A DNA stretch of 38,187 bases from an uncultured Porphyromonadaceae bacterium (GCA_900542765.1 UQOX01000024.1:1-38187); one strand, 5' to 3'. Shown: positions 19,784 to 31,606, numbered from the stretch's first letter. Notes: generated by a model from the letters alone, not told the origin. Numbers and translations are program-made.

Positions 19784-19799
19784 TTCTACCGAATACAGC

Positions 19800-19866
19800 T
19801 CGATGTGTATAGGACGTTATTTATCAGCTATTTGTGTAGTGATTTAGAAAAGAAAAAGTATTCGAT
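19800..19866. other. Cas-proximal flank of the array (probable leader)
   Basis: A 67-bp AT-rich stretch between the last perfect repeat and the terminator. It is the likely site next to which new spacers are added, because this end of the array is undecayed and near cas1/cas2. The promoter in repeat 30 would transcribe it into the terminator, giving a short RNA that is not a crRNA. No further motif was recognised. Confidence 0.5.
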
Positions 19867-19902
19867 AAAAAGAGACCTTCCCTCGGGGGAAAGTCTCTTT
19901 TT
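19867..19902. terminator. Bidirectional terminator between the CRISPR array and cas2
   Basis: A 16-bp stem with one mismatch (AAAAAGAGAC-c-TTCCC / GGGAA-a-GTCTCTTTTT), loop TCGG, with T-runs leaving on both strands. It should end the cas9-cas1-cas2 transcript and also any array transcript, so the two units are insulated from each other. Confidence 0.88.
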
Positions 19903-19906
19903 GTTT

Positions 19907-21173
<1,267 letters not shown>

Positions 21174-21177
<4 letters not shown>

Positions 21178-24100
21178 GCTTCGTCAATTTCGCCGGTGGA
21201 GGAGATGTGTACTTTGTGGGGATTCTGCGCATATAAAGCACCAATGCTTTGTATGAGTTTTAATTTCCCCATTTGTCTAGATAGCATTTCATTTTTTACT
21301 CCGTCGTATTTATCATCGACAGAAGTCTCGATGTGAAGACGGAAAGCGTAATTTTTCATGGCGAGTTTCTGTACCCGGTAGAGGTAGCGGCTCAGCAGGG
21401 CATGGTCACGGTTTTCCATGGCGTCGGCATAGAGGTCGTCGGGCATACCGAGTATAAACATTTCGTTCTGTTGCATCGAGAGTTGCAGTTGCCAGGTGGC
21501 GTCGGGCAGCTGTTGCATGAACTCCTCCGACAGTCCGTCGGGCAGTGAATCCCACACGGCATCGGGGTGTTCGATGACGACAGGCAGCCGATGTATCTTG
21601 CGCTCGACAGCGTGCCAGAAGGTAACAACATGCTCGTGCAGGTTGCCGTCGCGGTCGGCATAGATGGCGACGTGGTGGTTGTTGCCCGGCTTGACGAAAC
21701 CGATGGCCTCTCCCGACGCATTGTATCGTACCGGGGCGACGGCTTTGAGGCCGGTAAAGCAGCGTACGGTGCGGATAGGAAATCCGTTGGTTGTGTACAC
21801 GGGGGTGGCGAAAGCTTTTTTGGCGTTGCCTCCGTACTCGTCGAGCCGTTGTTGCAGGAGCCGCCGTATGCCGGCGTCGACCACGCTGCCCACCGTTTTG
21901 GCGTCGATGCCTTCGACGGGATATTTCAGGACATATTCTTCGCGGAAGGAGACCTTCCCTTTTTTGTTTTTGGTGTATTGCGATATTTCCCCGTAGATGC
22001 TTTGTTCGCTCAGGGCGCCACGGGGCACGACGATGCCTTCTTGTACCAAAATGCGCCGGCCTCCGCGGTAGATGTAGCGTTTCCCGGGGGTAGCTACCCG
22101 TTTGCCGGCTTTGAACGAGACGAGTATTTTCGCGACGGCGGCAGAGACTTCGGCGTGGGAGAAGTGGGGTTGCTGCTGTATGTAGCGTTCGAGCGACAAC
22201 TCCTCGTCTTTGTGATTGGCAAGGGTGTTGATGCGTTGTATGTATCCCTGTCGGGTGCAGGCCACGGCCAGGGCGTCGATGGCGTGGTGCCGGTGGTCGA
22301 GCCGCTTGGTCCAATCTTTGATGCACTCCGTAGGTCGGTTGTTGATGGTGCGCATCTCGGTGAGGTTGCCGGCACGGTATCGCTCTATGTTGAGGTCGTG
22401 CAGGACCGTGTCCCACCCCCATACCCGGCGCAGGAAGGCGGTTACCGAGCCGCTGGTGGCATAGGCATGGTGGCATATCTCGTGCAGCATGGCGAGGGCT
22501 TTGCGCGAGATGTACTGGCTCTCGCGCATCTGCCGGTTGAGAAAGTCTTGTGGGATTTCCTTTTCAGGCATGAGCAGATACTTGTATTTATCTTTGGAGA
22601 TTTCCTGCTTTTCGAGCATCTCTTTTATGCGCGAGAGATAATCTTGGAACTTCTCGTCGGGCAGACTGCTCATGTAGTCGTAGGCGGTGCGGTTGTTTTT
22701 CGCCTGGTTGCAGGCACGGCAGGCGCACACTTTGTTGTTGAAACTGTCGTCGAAGTAGAGCGAACGGGGAATGATGTGTTCGACCTCGGTGTCGTAGCCC
22801 GACAGGAAAGCTTTCAGGCTGATGTCTTTACCGCAGTAGATGCATCGGTGATGACTCTCCTCGTATAGCCGGTATTTCTGTATGCCGGTGCGTGTGGGGG
22901 TTACTCCCTCCTCGATGATTCGCTGTGCGGCTTTTTCGTTCTCTTTTTGGCGGTTCAGATTGTTTTTGTAAGTTTTTTCCCGTATTTCCCGGCTCTGTTG
23001 CAGTTCCCGGGCCAGCTCTACGCGTATTTCGTCGAAAGGCCCGTATCGGTCGACGAGAGCGTTGACGACGTTGACCATCTGGTTGAGAATCTTCTCGACG
23101 ATGGGCTGGCGCAGTTCGCCTTTGGACAGAGGCGCCAGGTGTGTCGACAACTCCCGGGCCAGGTTCTCTTCGCGGGTGAGCGACCGGCTGTGATTGTAGC
23201 CGGCCATGAAACAGGCATCGGAGTAGACATAGCCTTGCCGCAGGTAGGGCAGTATGCGGCGCATGGCAAGACTCGACAGGTTGCCGTAGCCGGCTTTGGT
23301 AAAATCGAGTTTTATCAGCTCTCCGCGTATGGCGGCGTCGTCGATGTGAAATTTCTTTTCCAAGATGCGGTCGAGGGTATCGATGTCGCTCACCGAGTAG
23401 AGCGTGTGCCAAAGCTGGTACAGGGGCTCTTGCTCGAAGGCCGGGTCGACGACGAGTTGCGAGGCTATTTCGCCGGTGTCGGGGTCGGCCATCTCTACCG
23501 TGCGGATATGCAGGTCGAAGCGCAGCAATGCTTCGGCATCGGGGTGGGTTTTCAGAATCTTTTGCAGGGCGACGACCGTGGTGTTGCCTTGCAGACCGGC
23601 CTTCATCGACTCGCCGGCCCACCAGCCGTCGCGTTTGGTGATGCCCAGTATCTTTTGCAGGTCGGTAAGTTTCAACTTCTCGTTGTTGTTCATGTGCGAG
23701 AAGATGGCTTGTCGCTGTGCCGGGGTTATTTCCAAGGTTTCCCGTCCGCGTTGCAGCGTGAGGTGGTTGATGCTCTCCCATATCTTGCAGATCTGGAAGA
23801 GCGGCGAACTTTTAGGGGCGACTTTTACCGGTCGGGATTTTGTCGAGCCGTCGGGCAATGTATAGACCATCTGTGCCAGGGTGCATTTGCCCACCAGGTG
23901 CTTGCACGATTTCAGGGGACGCTGGTAGTATATGATGCGGTTGCGCAGGTTGTCGATGTGCTCGTCGGTGAGTGTGTCGTGGTAGTGGCGCTGGCAGGCC
24001 ATGATGCGGTCAAACTCTTCGATGTAGGCTTGTCGGGGATAGACCCTGTCTTTGCAGCGATAAGTGGGGTCGGCTTTCAGTTCGGCGTGGAATTTCTGTC

Positions 24101-24593
24101 CGATGGTGAGGCCGCACTCCTGCAACTCTTTGTAGCGGTCGCTCACGGCCGAGAGATATGCCGAGCTTTTCTTGTCCTGAAAATCGGCCTTCCCCGATTT
24201 GTATCCGCGTTTCTGGTTGAGGTGGTAAAGCACCCTTCCCAACTCGGGGAGGCTTATGTTCTCTGTTACCGCTTTGGCCCGCAGAGCCCACAACTCCTGC
24301 CGGGGAAGTTTTATGAGGGTCTCATCTGGGGTCATGCCCAGCATGTGCAGGTATTGTGTGAGTGCTTGCCGACGTAGCTGGCGGCGGTCGTATCCCTTTC
24401 TTTGGGTGCGGATAGCCGTCCGGTCGGCATTCTTGGTAATGCTTTTTCCTTGGGTAAATTGGGTGGCATCGTCGACCGACAGGGGTATGATGCGGGAGCC
24501 TAATCCCATAATGACACGGTTGTTTTCGTCTTCTTTGATAACGGCCCACCCGATACTGCCAGAGCCGAGGTCCAGTCCTAATATGTTTTTCAT
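21174..24593 (-). CDS. cas9: CRISPR-associated endonuclease Cas9 (type II-C)
   Basis: A 1139-residue RNA-guided DNA nuclease. RuvC-I has Asp8 in LGLDLGSGSIGWAV; the arginine-rich bridge helix spans about 57-85; RuvC-II has Glu526 in RVELAREL; the HNH domain has His606 in EVEHIIPRSL with a conserved Asn at 619-620 and 633; RuvC-III has HHAIDA with Asp773. All nuclease residues are intact. The HNH region holds two CxxC-type pairs (Cys584/587 and Cys625/628), probably binding zinc. The C-terminal 350 residues should include the PAM-interacting region; the PAM cannot be read from the sequence. The size suits compact type II-C Cas9 and is well below the roughly 1400 residues of the Bacteroides fragilis protein. 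It has its own consensus promoter and lies divergent to the tracrRNA. Confidence 0.98.
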
Positions 24594-24618
24594 GGTTTTT
24601 ATTGATAAATATTCTTCT

Positions 24619-24649
24619 CAAATATATCGAGAATAGCGTGAAATACAAA
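24619..24649 (-). promoter_or_regulatory. Promoter of the cas9-cas1-cas2 operon
   Basis: Minus strand: TTTG (24649-24646), a 19-bp spacer, TATATTTG (24626-24619). The predicted start lies about 20 bases before the cas9 ATG. Its -33 element is only 16 bp from that of the divergent tracrRNA promoter. Confidence 0.85.
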
Positions 24650-24665
24650 ATTTTAGTTCCATTTA

Positions 24666-24697
24666 TTTGGAGATATGGACAAATAGATGTATATTTG
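24666..24697 (+). promoter_or_regulatory. Promoter of the tracrRNA
   Basis: TTTG (24666-24669), a 20-bp spacer, TATATTTG (24690-24697). The predicted start at about 24701-24705 coincides with the start of the antirepeat. Confidence 0.85.
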
Positions 24698-24700
24698 AGA

Positions 24701-24786
24701 ACAATTTTGAAGCAATTCACAATAAGGATTATTCCGTTGTGAAAACATTTTGAGTGGGGGCGCTGCTTGCAGTGCCCTCGCTTTTT
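24701..24786 (+). ncRNA. tracrRNA of the type II-C system
   Basis: The antirepeat (24701-24723) begins ACAATTTTGAAGCAATTCAC and is complementary to repeat positions 1-24, with one bulged base, one A-C mismatch and a final G-U pair. After it comes a stretch (24724-24755) able to fold around GGATTATTCC, with TTCACAA/TTGTGAA as an alternative stem. It ends in a terminator hairpin (GGGGGCGCTG / CAGTGCCCTC, 24756-24779) and a T-run (24782-24786). Pairing with the crRNA should give an RNase III substrate and the guide scaffold for Cas9. The predicted length is about 85 nt. Confidence 0.9.
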
Positions 24787-24881
24787 GTGGGGACGGCCAC
24801 TCTTAATATTTGATAAATCCGTGGGGTTTGGGGTATGAAATGTCACAATTTTTTCTTTTCTTTAAAGAAAAAAGTTCGCTT

Positions 24882-27395
24882 ATGAATTTTCGGCGTTTTT
24901 CTTGGATTCTGACGTTACTTGTTATTTCGTCCTTGTCGGCTTCGGCACAGTCGGCTTTTCCCGACAGTGTGCTGTCGGCCATGGCCCGACTGGTCGAGGC
25001 GTATAATCACTTCGGTCGCTATAATGTGCAGGAGAAGGTCTATCTGCACTTCGACAACACGGGTTATTTTCTCGGTGAGACCATGTGGTTCAAGGCTTAT
25101 GTGGTGGCGGCGCCCCAGTTGCGTCCTACCGAGATGAGCCGGGTGCTCTATGTCGAGCTGCTGACCCCCGAAGGGCGCGTTGTCGAGACCAAGAAGCTGA
25201 AAATTGTCGATGGCAAGTGCCACGGTGAGTTCCTGCTCGCCGGGTCGACGCTCATCGGCGGATTCTATGAGGTGCGGGCCTATACACGGGCCATGCTCAA
25301 CTGGGAAGGTACGGTATTTTCGCGGGTCTTTCCCGTTTTTGACCGTCCGGAGACAGACGGCGAGTATAACCACAGAATCACCCAGTATGCCCGTTCGTTC
25401 AGGCTTCCCAACTATCGTGCGAAGCAGTCCGGCATGGACGACCTCAACCTCTCGTTCTATCCCGAGGGAGGCGTGCTGGTAGAGGGGCTGCCCTCGGTGG
25501 TTGCCTTCAAGGCGACCGACAAGCTGGGGCGGGGCGTGGCTCTCTCGGGCGGCGTTTACGACAGCAATGACCGTGTGCTGACGACGTTTACCACGCAACA
25601 CAACGGCATGGGACGTTTTGTCGTCACTCCCGGCAACGAGCCCTGTAACGTGAAGATTTCCGATGGCCGTTCGCAGAAACAGTTTACCTTGCCGGCAGCC
25701 AAGCCCCAAGGATATACGATGACGGTCGATAACCTGAATGGCGAAGAGATGTCGCTCACCCTGCGCCGCAGTGCCGCGGTCGAGGGGGAGTTTGTGGGAC
25801 TGATGGTGGCTTGCCGCGGACTGGCGCATACGTTTGAGCTGGTCGACATGCGGCGCGACACGCTCGTGTCGCTCGCGCTCCCGAAGGCGAATTTCCAGCC
25901 CGGGGTACAACAAATCACCCTTTTCACCTCGCAGGGCGAAGTCCTGGCCGAGCGGCTGGCCTTCCACCGGGGCGACCGGCAAATCGTCATTACGGTCGAT
26001 TCGCTGAAACCTCTTTATGCTCCGATGGAGCGCGTGAACCTCGGTTTTACGATGAGCGACGAGCGAGGCAATCCCGTCGAGGGCGACTTCTCCCTGTCGG
26101 TGCGCGATTATGCCACCGAGGTGCCCACCTATTACCAGAGCCAGGTGGTGAGCAATCTCCTGTTGGAGTCGGACCTCAAAGGCTACATCGAAGACATTCC
26201 CTACTATTTCGAGGCCGACGACCGCCGCCATCGCGAAGACCTCGACCTGCTCATGCTGGTGCAGGGCTGGCGCCGCTACGAGTGGCGCCAGCAGGCCGGA
26301 GTGGAACCTTTCGAGCCTGAGCATTTTGTCGAGGAAGGTATCGTGGTCAAGGGAAATGTATACGATTACCACCTTTTCGGGGCAAAAGCCAAGGCCGGCG
26401 TAGAGGTATCGGTGTGGATCTATTCGCCCGTAACCAGTCGGCATGGAAAAGCCTTTACCGATGAGGACGGCGGATTTGTTTTCCTCTCCGACAGCGATAT
26501 ATGGGAAAGCAGTAACCTGGTGCTGCAAACCCAAATAACAAATCGTCGGGGCAAGAAAAAGAACAAACCCTATGGCATAGAGCTCGACCGGAGTTTCTCG
26601 CCTCCCGCCTTGGCCTATCCGCCGCTGATGACGACGCTGCCCGATACGGTGATGAACCCGCTCGAAGAGATTCAGGTGAGATCCTTCCCTGTCGATACCG
26701 TCGACAATAGCGACCTTGATGATGATGCTATCGTGTATCAACTCTCCGAGGTCGACGTGAATGCCTTGCGTGTGCGGGGGCTTGACCGTCGCGCGTCTGT
26801 CGAATATGTCGTTGCGGAGGAAGAAGACAAACTCATCGACTCGCAGGTGCGCCACTATACCGATGATTTCCCGGCTTTCCTCGAACAGATAAATCCGTTT
26901 TTCACCATTTCGTATGAATGGTCCAAAGACGGCTACACGGCAACTCCCCAGTATTGGTACAAAGGCAAAAGAGCCTACTTCGCTTTTTATCAGTACGGGA
27001 GTGACGGATATTATTATTTCGATAAGGATTATTGGGACTTGGACAAGATTTCGCTCGATGACGTGAAGAAGATGGAGATTGTCGAGCATGCCACAAACGT
27101 GGCGATTCGTCTGTATGCCTATCCGCCCCAAGAGCGCAAGAACTATAAAAAAGGGTATCGGGCCACGACGTTGCAGGGATACTCCGTCCCGAAAGAATTT
27201 TTCCATGTCGATTACGGTGTGGGTGTTTTGCCCGACGAGAGCGACTTCCGCCGCACCCTTTATTGGGACCCTGACGTGAAGACCGACTCGACGGGCCGTG
27301 CCTGGGTATCGTTCTACAACAACAGTTCCGAGACCCGTCTGAGAATCTCGGCCGAGACCCTTTCGTCCGACGGCGTGCCCGGCTGCTGCGAGTGA
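24882..27395 (+). CDS. Secreted MG2 / plug-like domain protein
   Basis: An 838-residue exported protein of a type common in Bacteroidota. The signal peptide is clear (MNFRRFSWILTLLVISSL, cleavage probably after ASA at about 22). A macroglobulin MG2-like beta domain spans about 50-150 (EKVYLHFDNTGYFLGETMWF). Near 720-745 the stretch SLDDVKKMEIVEHATNVAI resembles the plug domain of TonB-dependent receptors, but no beta-barrel follows, so it is not a complete receptor. The C-terminus (GRAWVSFYNNSSETRLRIS) is typical of the family and ends in two cysteines. Its place is presumably the periplasm or outer membrane; the substrate is unknown. It follows the tracrRNA terminator by 95 bp, in which I see no consensus promoter, only a 16-bp AT-rich palindrome (24856-24871). 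Confidence 0.75.
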   Translation: MNFRRFSWILTLLVISSLSASAQSAFPDSVLSAMARLVEAYNHFGRYNVQEKVYLHFDNTGYFLGETMWFKAYVVAAPQLRPTEMSRVLYVELLTPEGRVVETKKLKIVDGKCHGEFLLAGSTLIGGFYEVRAYTRAMLNWEGTVFSRVFPVFDRPETDGEYNHRITQYARSFRLPNYRAKQSGMDDLNLSFYPEGGVLVEGLPSVVAFKATDKLGRGVALSGGVYDSNDRVLTTFTTQHNGMGRFVVTPGNEPCNVKISDGRSQKQFTLPAAKPQGYTMTVDNLNGEEMSLTLRRSAAVEGEFVGLMVACRGLAHTFELVDMRRDTLVSLALPKANFQPGVQQITLFTSQGEVLAERLAFHRGDRQIVITVDSLKPLYAPMERVNLGFTMSDERGNPVEGDFSLSVRDYATEVPTYYQSQVVSNLLLESDLKGYIEDIPYYFEADDRRHREDLDLLMLVQGWRRYEWRQQAGVEPFEPEHFVEEGIVVKGNVYDYHLFGAKAKAGVEVSVWIYSPVTSRHGKAFTDEDGGFVFLSDSDIWESSNLVLQTQITNRRGKKKNKPYGIELDRSFSPPALAYPPLMTTLPDTVMNPLEEIQVRSFPVDTVDNSDLDDDAIVYQLSEVDVNALRVRGLDRRASVEYVVAEEEDKLIDSQVRHYTDDFPAFLEQINPFFTISYEWSKDGYTATPQYWYKGKRAYFAFYQYGSDGYYYFDKDYWDLDKISLDDVKKMEIVEHATNVAIRLYAYPPQERKNYKKGYRATTLQGYSVPKEFFHVDYGVGVLPDESDFRRTLYWDPDVKTDSTGRAWVSFYNNSSETRLRISAETLSSDGVPGCCE

Positions 27396-27467
27396 GCGGT
27401 GGCCCCATGGCGCCGCTTCTGTGGACAGTAGTTCTGCTTTTCAATGACAACCGAGCAAAGAAATGAT

Positions 27468-27475
27468 TACTTTTG
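27468..27475 (+). promoter_or_regulatory. -7 element abutting the queH start codon
   Basis: TACTTTTG fits TAnnTTTG and ends 4 bases before the ATG at 27480, so transcription would begin at or within a few bases of the start codon. The -33 region is poor. Confidence 0.4.
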
Positions 27476-27479
27476 CGGC

Positions 27480-28094
27480 ATGAAACCTGTGATTCATCTC
27501 GAAGTGCCGGGCGATGCCCGGGAGGTGCTGCTGCACTGCTGTTGCGCGCCGTGTTCGTCGGCGATTGTCGAGTGCCTGCTCGACAACGGGGTGCGCCCCA
27601 CCCTCTTTTTCTGCAACCCCAACATCTATCCGCGCGAGGAGTATGAGCGGCGCAAGACCGAGTGCATACGTCATGCCCGGCGGCTGGGGCTCGATTTTGT
27701 CGACGACGACTACGACCACGACGGTTGGGTGGCCGAGATGTGCGGTCTCGAAGGGGAACCCGAGCGGGGAGCCCGCTGTCTGCGTTGTTTTACCACCCGT
27801 CTGCGTCGGGCGGCCCGATATGCGGCCGACCACGGGTTCGCGCTCTTTACGACGACCCTGGCTTCGTCGCGCTGGAAAGACCTGAACCAAATCAACATGG
27901 TTGGCCGCGTGGCGGCCGGCGAGGTGCCGGGCGTCGTGTTCTGGGAGCAGAACTGGCGCCGGGGCGGTTTGCAGGAGCGGCGTCGCGAGTTGATTGCCGC
28001 CTATGACTTCTACAATCAGACCTATTGCGGCTGCGAATACAGCATGCGCAGCGCGGCGGAGCATCACCCGACAATCTCACCCGACAAGAAGTAA
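27480..28094 (+). CDS. queH: Epoxyqueuosine reductase QueH
   Basis: A 204-residue enzyme that reduces epoxyqueuosine to queuosine in the wobble position of tRNA, an alternative to QueG. Family motifs are visible: the vicinal cysteines in LLHCCCAPCSS near the N-terminus, RCLRCFTTRL in the middle, and YNQTYCGCEYS near the C-terminus. Together these cysteines bind the iron-sulfur cluster and a second metal site. I start at the ATG at 27480 (MKPVIHLEVPG). An ATG at 27444 is in frame and would add 12 residues. The gene ends before a strong terminator facing enolase. Confidence 0.93.
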   Translation: MKPVIHLEVPGDAREVLLHCCCAPCSSAIVECLLDNGVRPTLFFCNPNIYPREEYERRKTECIRHARRLGLDFVDDDYDHDGWVAEMCGLEGEPERGARCLRCFTTRLRRAARYAADHGFALFTTTLASSRWKDLNQINMVGRVAAGEVPGVVFWEQNWRRGGLQERRRELIAAYDFYNQTYCGCEYSMRSAAEHHPTISPDKK

Positions 28095-28115
28095 TCTCTC
28101 CCGTTTTATTACAAT

Positions 28116-28157
28116 AAGAAGATGAGCCGAAATAGGAATTTTTCGGCTCATCTTCTT
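28116..28157. terminator. Bidirectional terminator between queH and eno
   Basis: A perfect 17-bp stem (28116-28132 with 28141-28157) and an 8-nt loop. T-rich sequence follows on the plus strand and on the minus strand (TTATTG). From 28158 to 28261 I see nothing further. Confidence 0.88.
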
Positions 28158-28261
28158 CTTATTGTGTGGAAGGAATGTCGGGAGGGTTGCGGCCGGGGAG
28201 GTCTCAAATTCGGGACCGCCGCGACCCCTGTCTCCTGTGCGGAGGCACGCCGTTCCCGCTT

Positions 28262-29551
<1,290 letters not shown>

Positions 29552-29655
29552 TTATCGCTTACCGATATAACAGTCGGCGCCCCCGAATGTTTGTTCCCGG
29601 CAGTGAAGTTGAGGGGTGTTGTGCCCTTTGGCGACCGAGCTTTCTCCTCTTGGCA

Positions 29656-29690
29656 GAAATAAAAAGGGCTGTGCTTTGTAGCACAGCCCT
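29656..29690 (-). terminator. Terminator of pckA
   Basis: Minus strand: an 11-bp perfect stem (AGGGCTGTGCT / AGCACAGCCCT, loop of 4), followed by TTTTTATTTC. Confidence 0.9.
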
Positions 29691-29711
29691 CGGTATGGGG
29701 AATCTCTTTTA

Positions 29712-31313
29712 TCAGAGTTTCGGGCCGGCAGCCACGAGAGCTTTTCCGGCTTCGTTTCCGGTGAATTTGGCGAAGTTCTTGATGAAGCGTCCGGCCAAAT
29801 CCTGAGCTTTAACGTCCCAATCCGATGCGTTGGCATAGGTGTCGCGCGGGTCGAGGATTTTGGGGTCAACACCCGGCAATTCGGTGGGTACGGTGAAGTC
29901 GAAGTAGGGAATCGTTTTGGTCGGAGCCTTTTCGATGGAACCGTCGAGGATAGCGTCGATGATACCGCGGGTGTCGCGAATCGAGATACGTTTCCCGGTA
30001 CCGTTCCAGCCGGTGTTCACGAGGTAAGCCTTGGCACCGGTCATGTTCATCTTCTTCACGAGTTCTTCGGCATATTTGGTGGGGTGCAGCGAAAGGAAGG
30101 CGGCACCGAAGCAAGCCGAGAAGGTGGGGGTAGGCTCGGTGATACCACGCTCGGTACCGGCCAGTTTGGCGGTGAAGCCCGAGAGGAAGTAGTATTGAGC
30201 TTGTTCGGGAGTCAGAATCGAAACGGGGGGCAGTACGCCGAAGGCATCGGCCGAGAGGAAGATGACTTGTTTGGCGTGCGGGCCTTTCGATACGGGCTTA
30301 ACGATGTTTTCGATGTGGTAGATGGGGTAGGAAACGCGGGTGTTCTCGGTTACGCTCTTGTCGGCGAAATCGATTTTGCCGTTGGCATCGACCGTAACGT
30401 TTTCGAGGAGGGCGTCACGTTTGATGGCGTTGTAGATATCGGGCTCGCTCTCTTTGTCGAGGTTGATGACCTTGGCATAGCAACCGCCTTCGTAGTTGAA
30501 CACGCCTTCGTTGTCCCAGCCGTGCTCGTCGTCGCCGATGAGTTTACGTTTGGGGTCGGTCGAAAGAGTGGTTTTACCGGTTCCCGAGAGACCGAAGAAG
30601 ATGGCCGAGCTCTTCTCTTCCATGTCGGTGTTGGCCGAGCAGTGCATCGAGGCGATGCCGCGCAGGGGGTTGAAGTAGTTCATCATCGAGAACATGCCTT
30701 TCTTCATTTCGCCGCCGTACCAGGTGTTGAGGATTACCTGCTCTTTGGTGGTGAGGTTGAAGACAACGGCGGTCTCGGAGTTGAGGCCGAGTTCTTTATA
30801 GTTCTCTACTTTGGCTTTCGATGCGTTGTAAACAACGAAATCGGGCTCGAAGTTTTCCAACTCTTCTTTGGCGGGACGGATAAACATGTTGGTCACGAAG
30901 TGAGCCTGCCATGCTACTTCCATGATGAAGCGCACTTTCAGGCGGGTAGCTTCGTTGGCGCCGCAATAGCAGTCTACCACATAGAGTTTTTTGTTGGAGA
31001 GTTCTTTTACGGCGAGTTCTTTCAGGGTAGCCCAAGCCTTTTCGGTAACGGGTTTGTTGTCGTTTTTGTATTCGTCAGACGTCCACCAAACGGTATTTTT
31101 GCTGGTTTCGTCCATAACGAGGAATTTGTCTTTGGGCGAACGTCCGGTGTAGATACCGGTCATTACGTTTACTGCGCCCAGTTCGGTAACCTGTCCTTTT
31201 TCATAACCTTCAAGACCCGGTTTGGTCTCTTCGGCGAAAAGTTCGTCATACGAAGGGTTGTGGATAATCTCTTTTACACCTTCAATTCCATACTTTGTTA
31301 AGTCCAATTTCAT
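29712..31313 (-). CDS. pckA: Phosphoenolpyruvate carboxykinase (ATP)
   Basis: A 533-residue enzyme that interconverts oxaloacetate and phosphoenolpyruvate. In Bacteroidales it usually runs toward oxaloacetate, conserving energy on the way to succinate, which fits the fumarate reductase genes in this window; that direction is inferred. Seen: the substrate segment TGRSPKDKF, the P-loop [11 protein letters not shown], the metal-site [10 protein letters not shown], and [13 protein letters not shown]. The length matches the ATP-type family. A -7 element is present about 65 bases upstream, and a terminator separates it from eno. Confidence 0.98.
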   Translation of the reverse strand: MKLDLTKYGIEGVKEIIHNPSYDELFAEETKPGLEGYEKGQVTELGAVNVMTGIYTGRSPKDKFLVMDETSKNTVWWTSDEYKNDNKPVTEKAWATLKELAVKELSNKKLYVVDCYCGANEATRLKVRFIMEVAWQAHFVTNMFIRPAKEELENFEPDFVVYNASKAKVENYKELGLNSETAVVFNLTTKEQVILNTWYGGEMKKGMFSMMNYFNPLRGIASMHCSANTDMEEKSSAIFFGLSGTGKTTLSTDPKRKLIGDDEHGWDNEGVFNYEGGCYAKVINLDKESEPDIYNAIKRDALLENVTVDANGKIDFADKSVTENTRVSYPIYHIENIVKPVSKGPHAKQVIFLSADAFGVLPPVSILTPEQAQYYFLSGFTAKLAGTERGITEPTPTFSACFGAAFLSLHPTKYAEELVKKMNMTGAKAYLVNTGWNGTGKRISIRDTRGIIDAILDGSIEKAPTKTIPYFDFTVPTELPGVDPKILDPRDTYANASDWDVKAQDLAGRFIKNFAKFTGNEAGKALVAAGPKL

Positions 31314-31377
31314 TGCTGTTAAAATTAATTTGACCTATGAAAATTTTAAATTCGATTTCTTTCTTCTAAATCGGCTA

Positions 31378-31385
31378 CAAAGGTA
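31378..31385 (-). promoter_or_regulatory. Likely -7 element of the pckA promoter
   Basis: TACCTTTG on the minus strand, with no good -33 TTTG at the right distance. The predicted leader is about 55-60 nt. The remaining gap up to 31606 shows no other site I can support. Confidence 0.5.
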
Positions 31386-31606
31386 ATCTATTTTCCAATA
31401 CGGAATCGTCATATTAAGGAAATTTTTCTCTAATCAAGGATATTTTTTGTTTTTGTTGTCACGAATTGCTCTCTTTACCTGCCAAAATCCGCCTCCTTTC
31501 GGGGGCGACAATCGCCTGTCGCGTCTCCTTGCCCGAGGCGGGCTGTGTGAAACTTTGTGAGCCGATGGTGGGGATACGATACTTTTTTTGTACATTCGCC
31601 CCCCTT

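Larger units (their letters stand above)
17527..19799 (+). CRISPR. Type II-C CRISPR array, 30 repeats and 29 spacers
   Basis: Repeats 2-30 are 47 bp and look identical, beginning GTTGTAAATTGCTTTC and ending CTACCGAATACAGC. Repeat 1 (17527-17574) is 48 bp and degenerate. Spacers are 30 nt (21 of them) or 29 nt (8: numbers 5, 9, 13, 15, 17, 18, 20, 22). Orientation is fixed by the tracrRNA, whose antirepeat pairs with repeat positions 1-24, so crRNAs read left to right as spacer then repeat. The cas genes lie to the right on the opposite strand. The degenerate repeat is at the transcription-upstream end; the perfect end is next to cas2. A run of short open frames through the array only reflects the 77-bp period and codes for nothing. 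Spacer targets cannot be named without a search. Confidence 0.98.

Noticed and set aside
24915..27206. A 763-codon open frame opposite the MG2 gene
   Set aside because: No recognisable domain or signal; the plus-strand protein has a signal peptide and family features.
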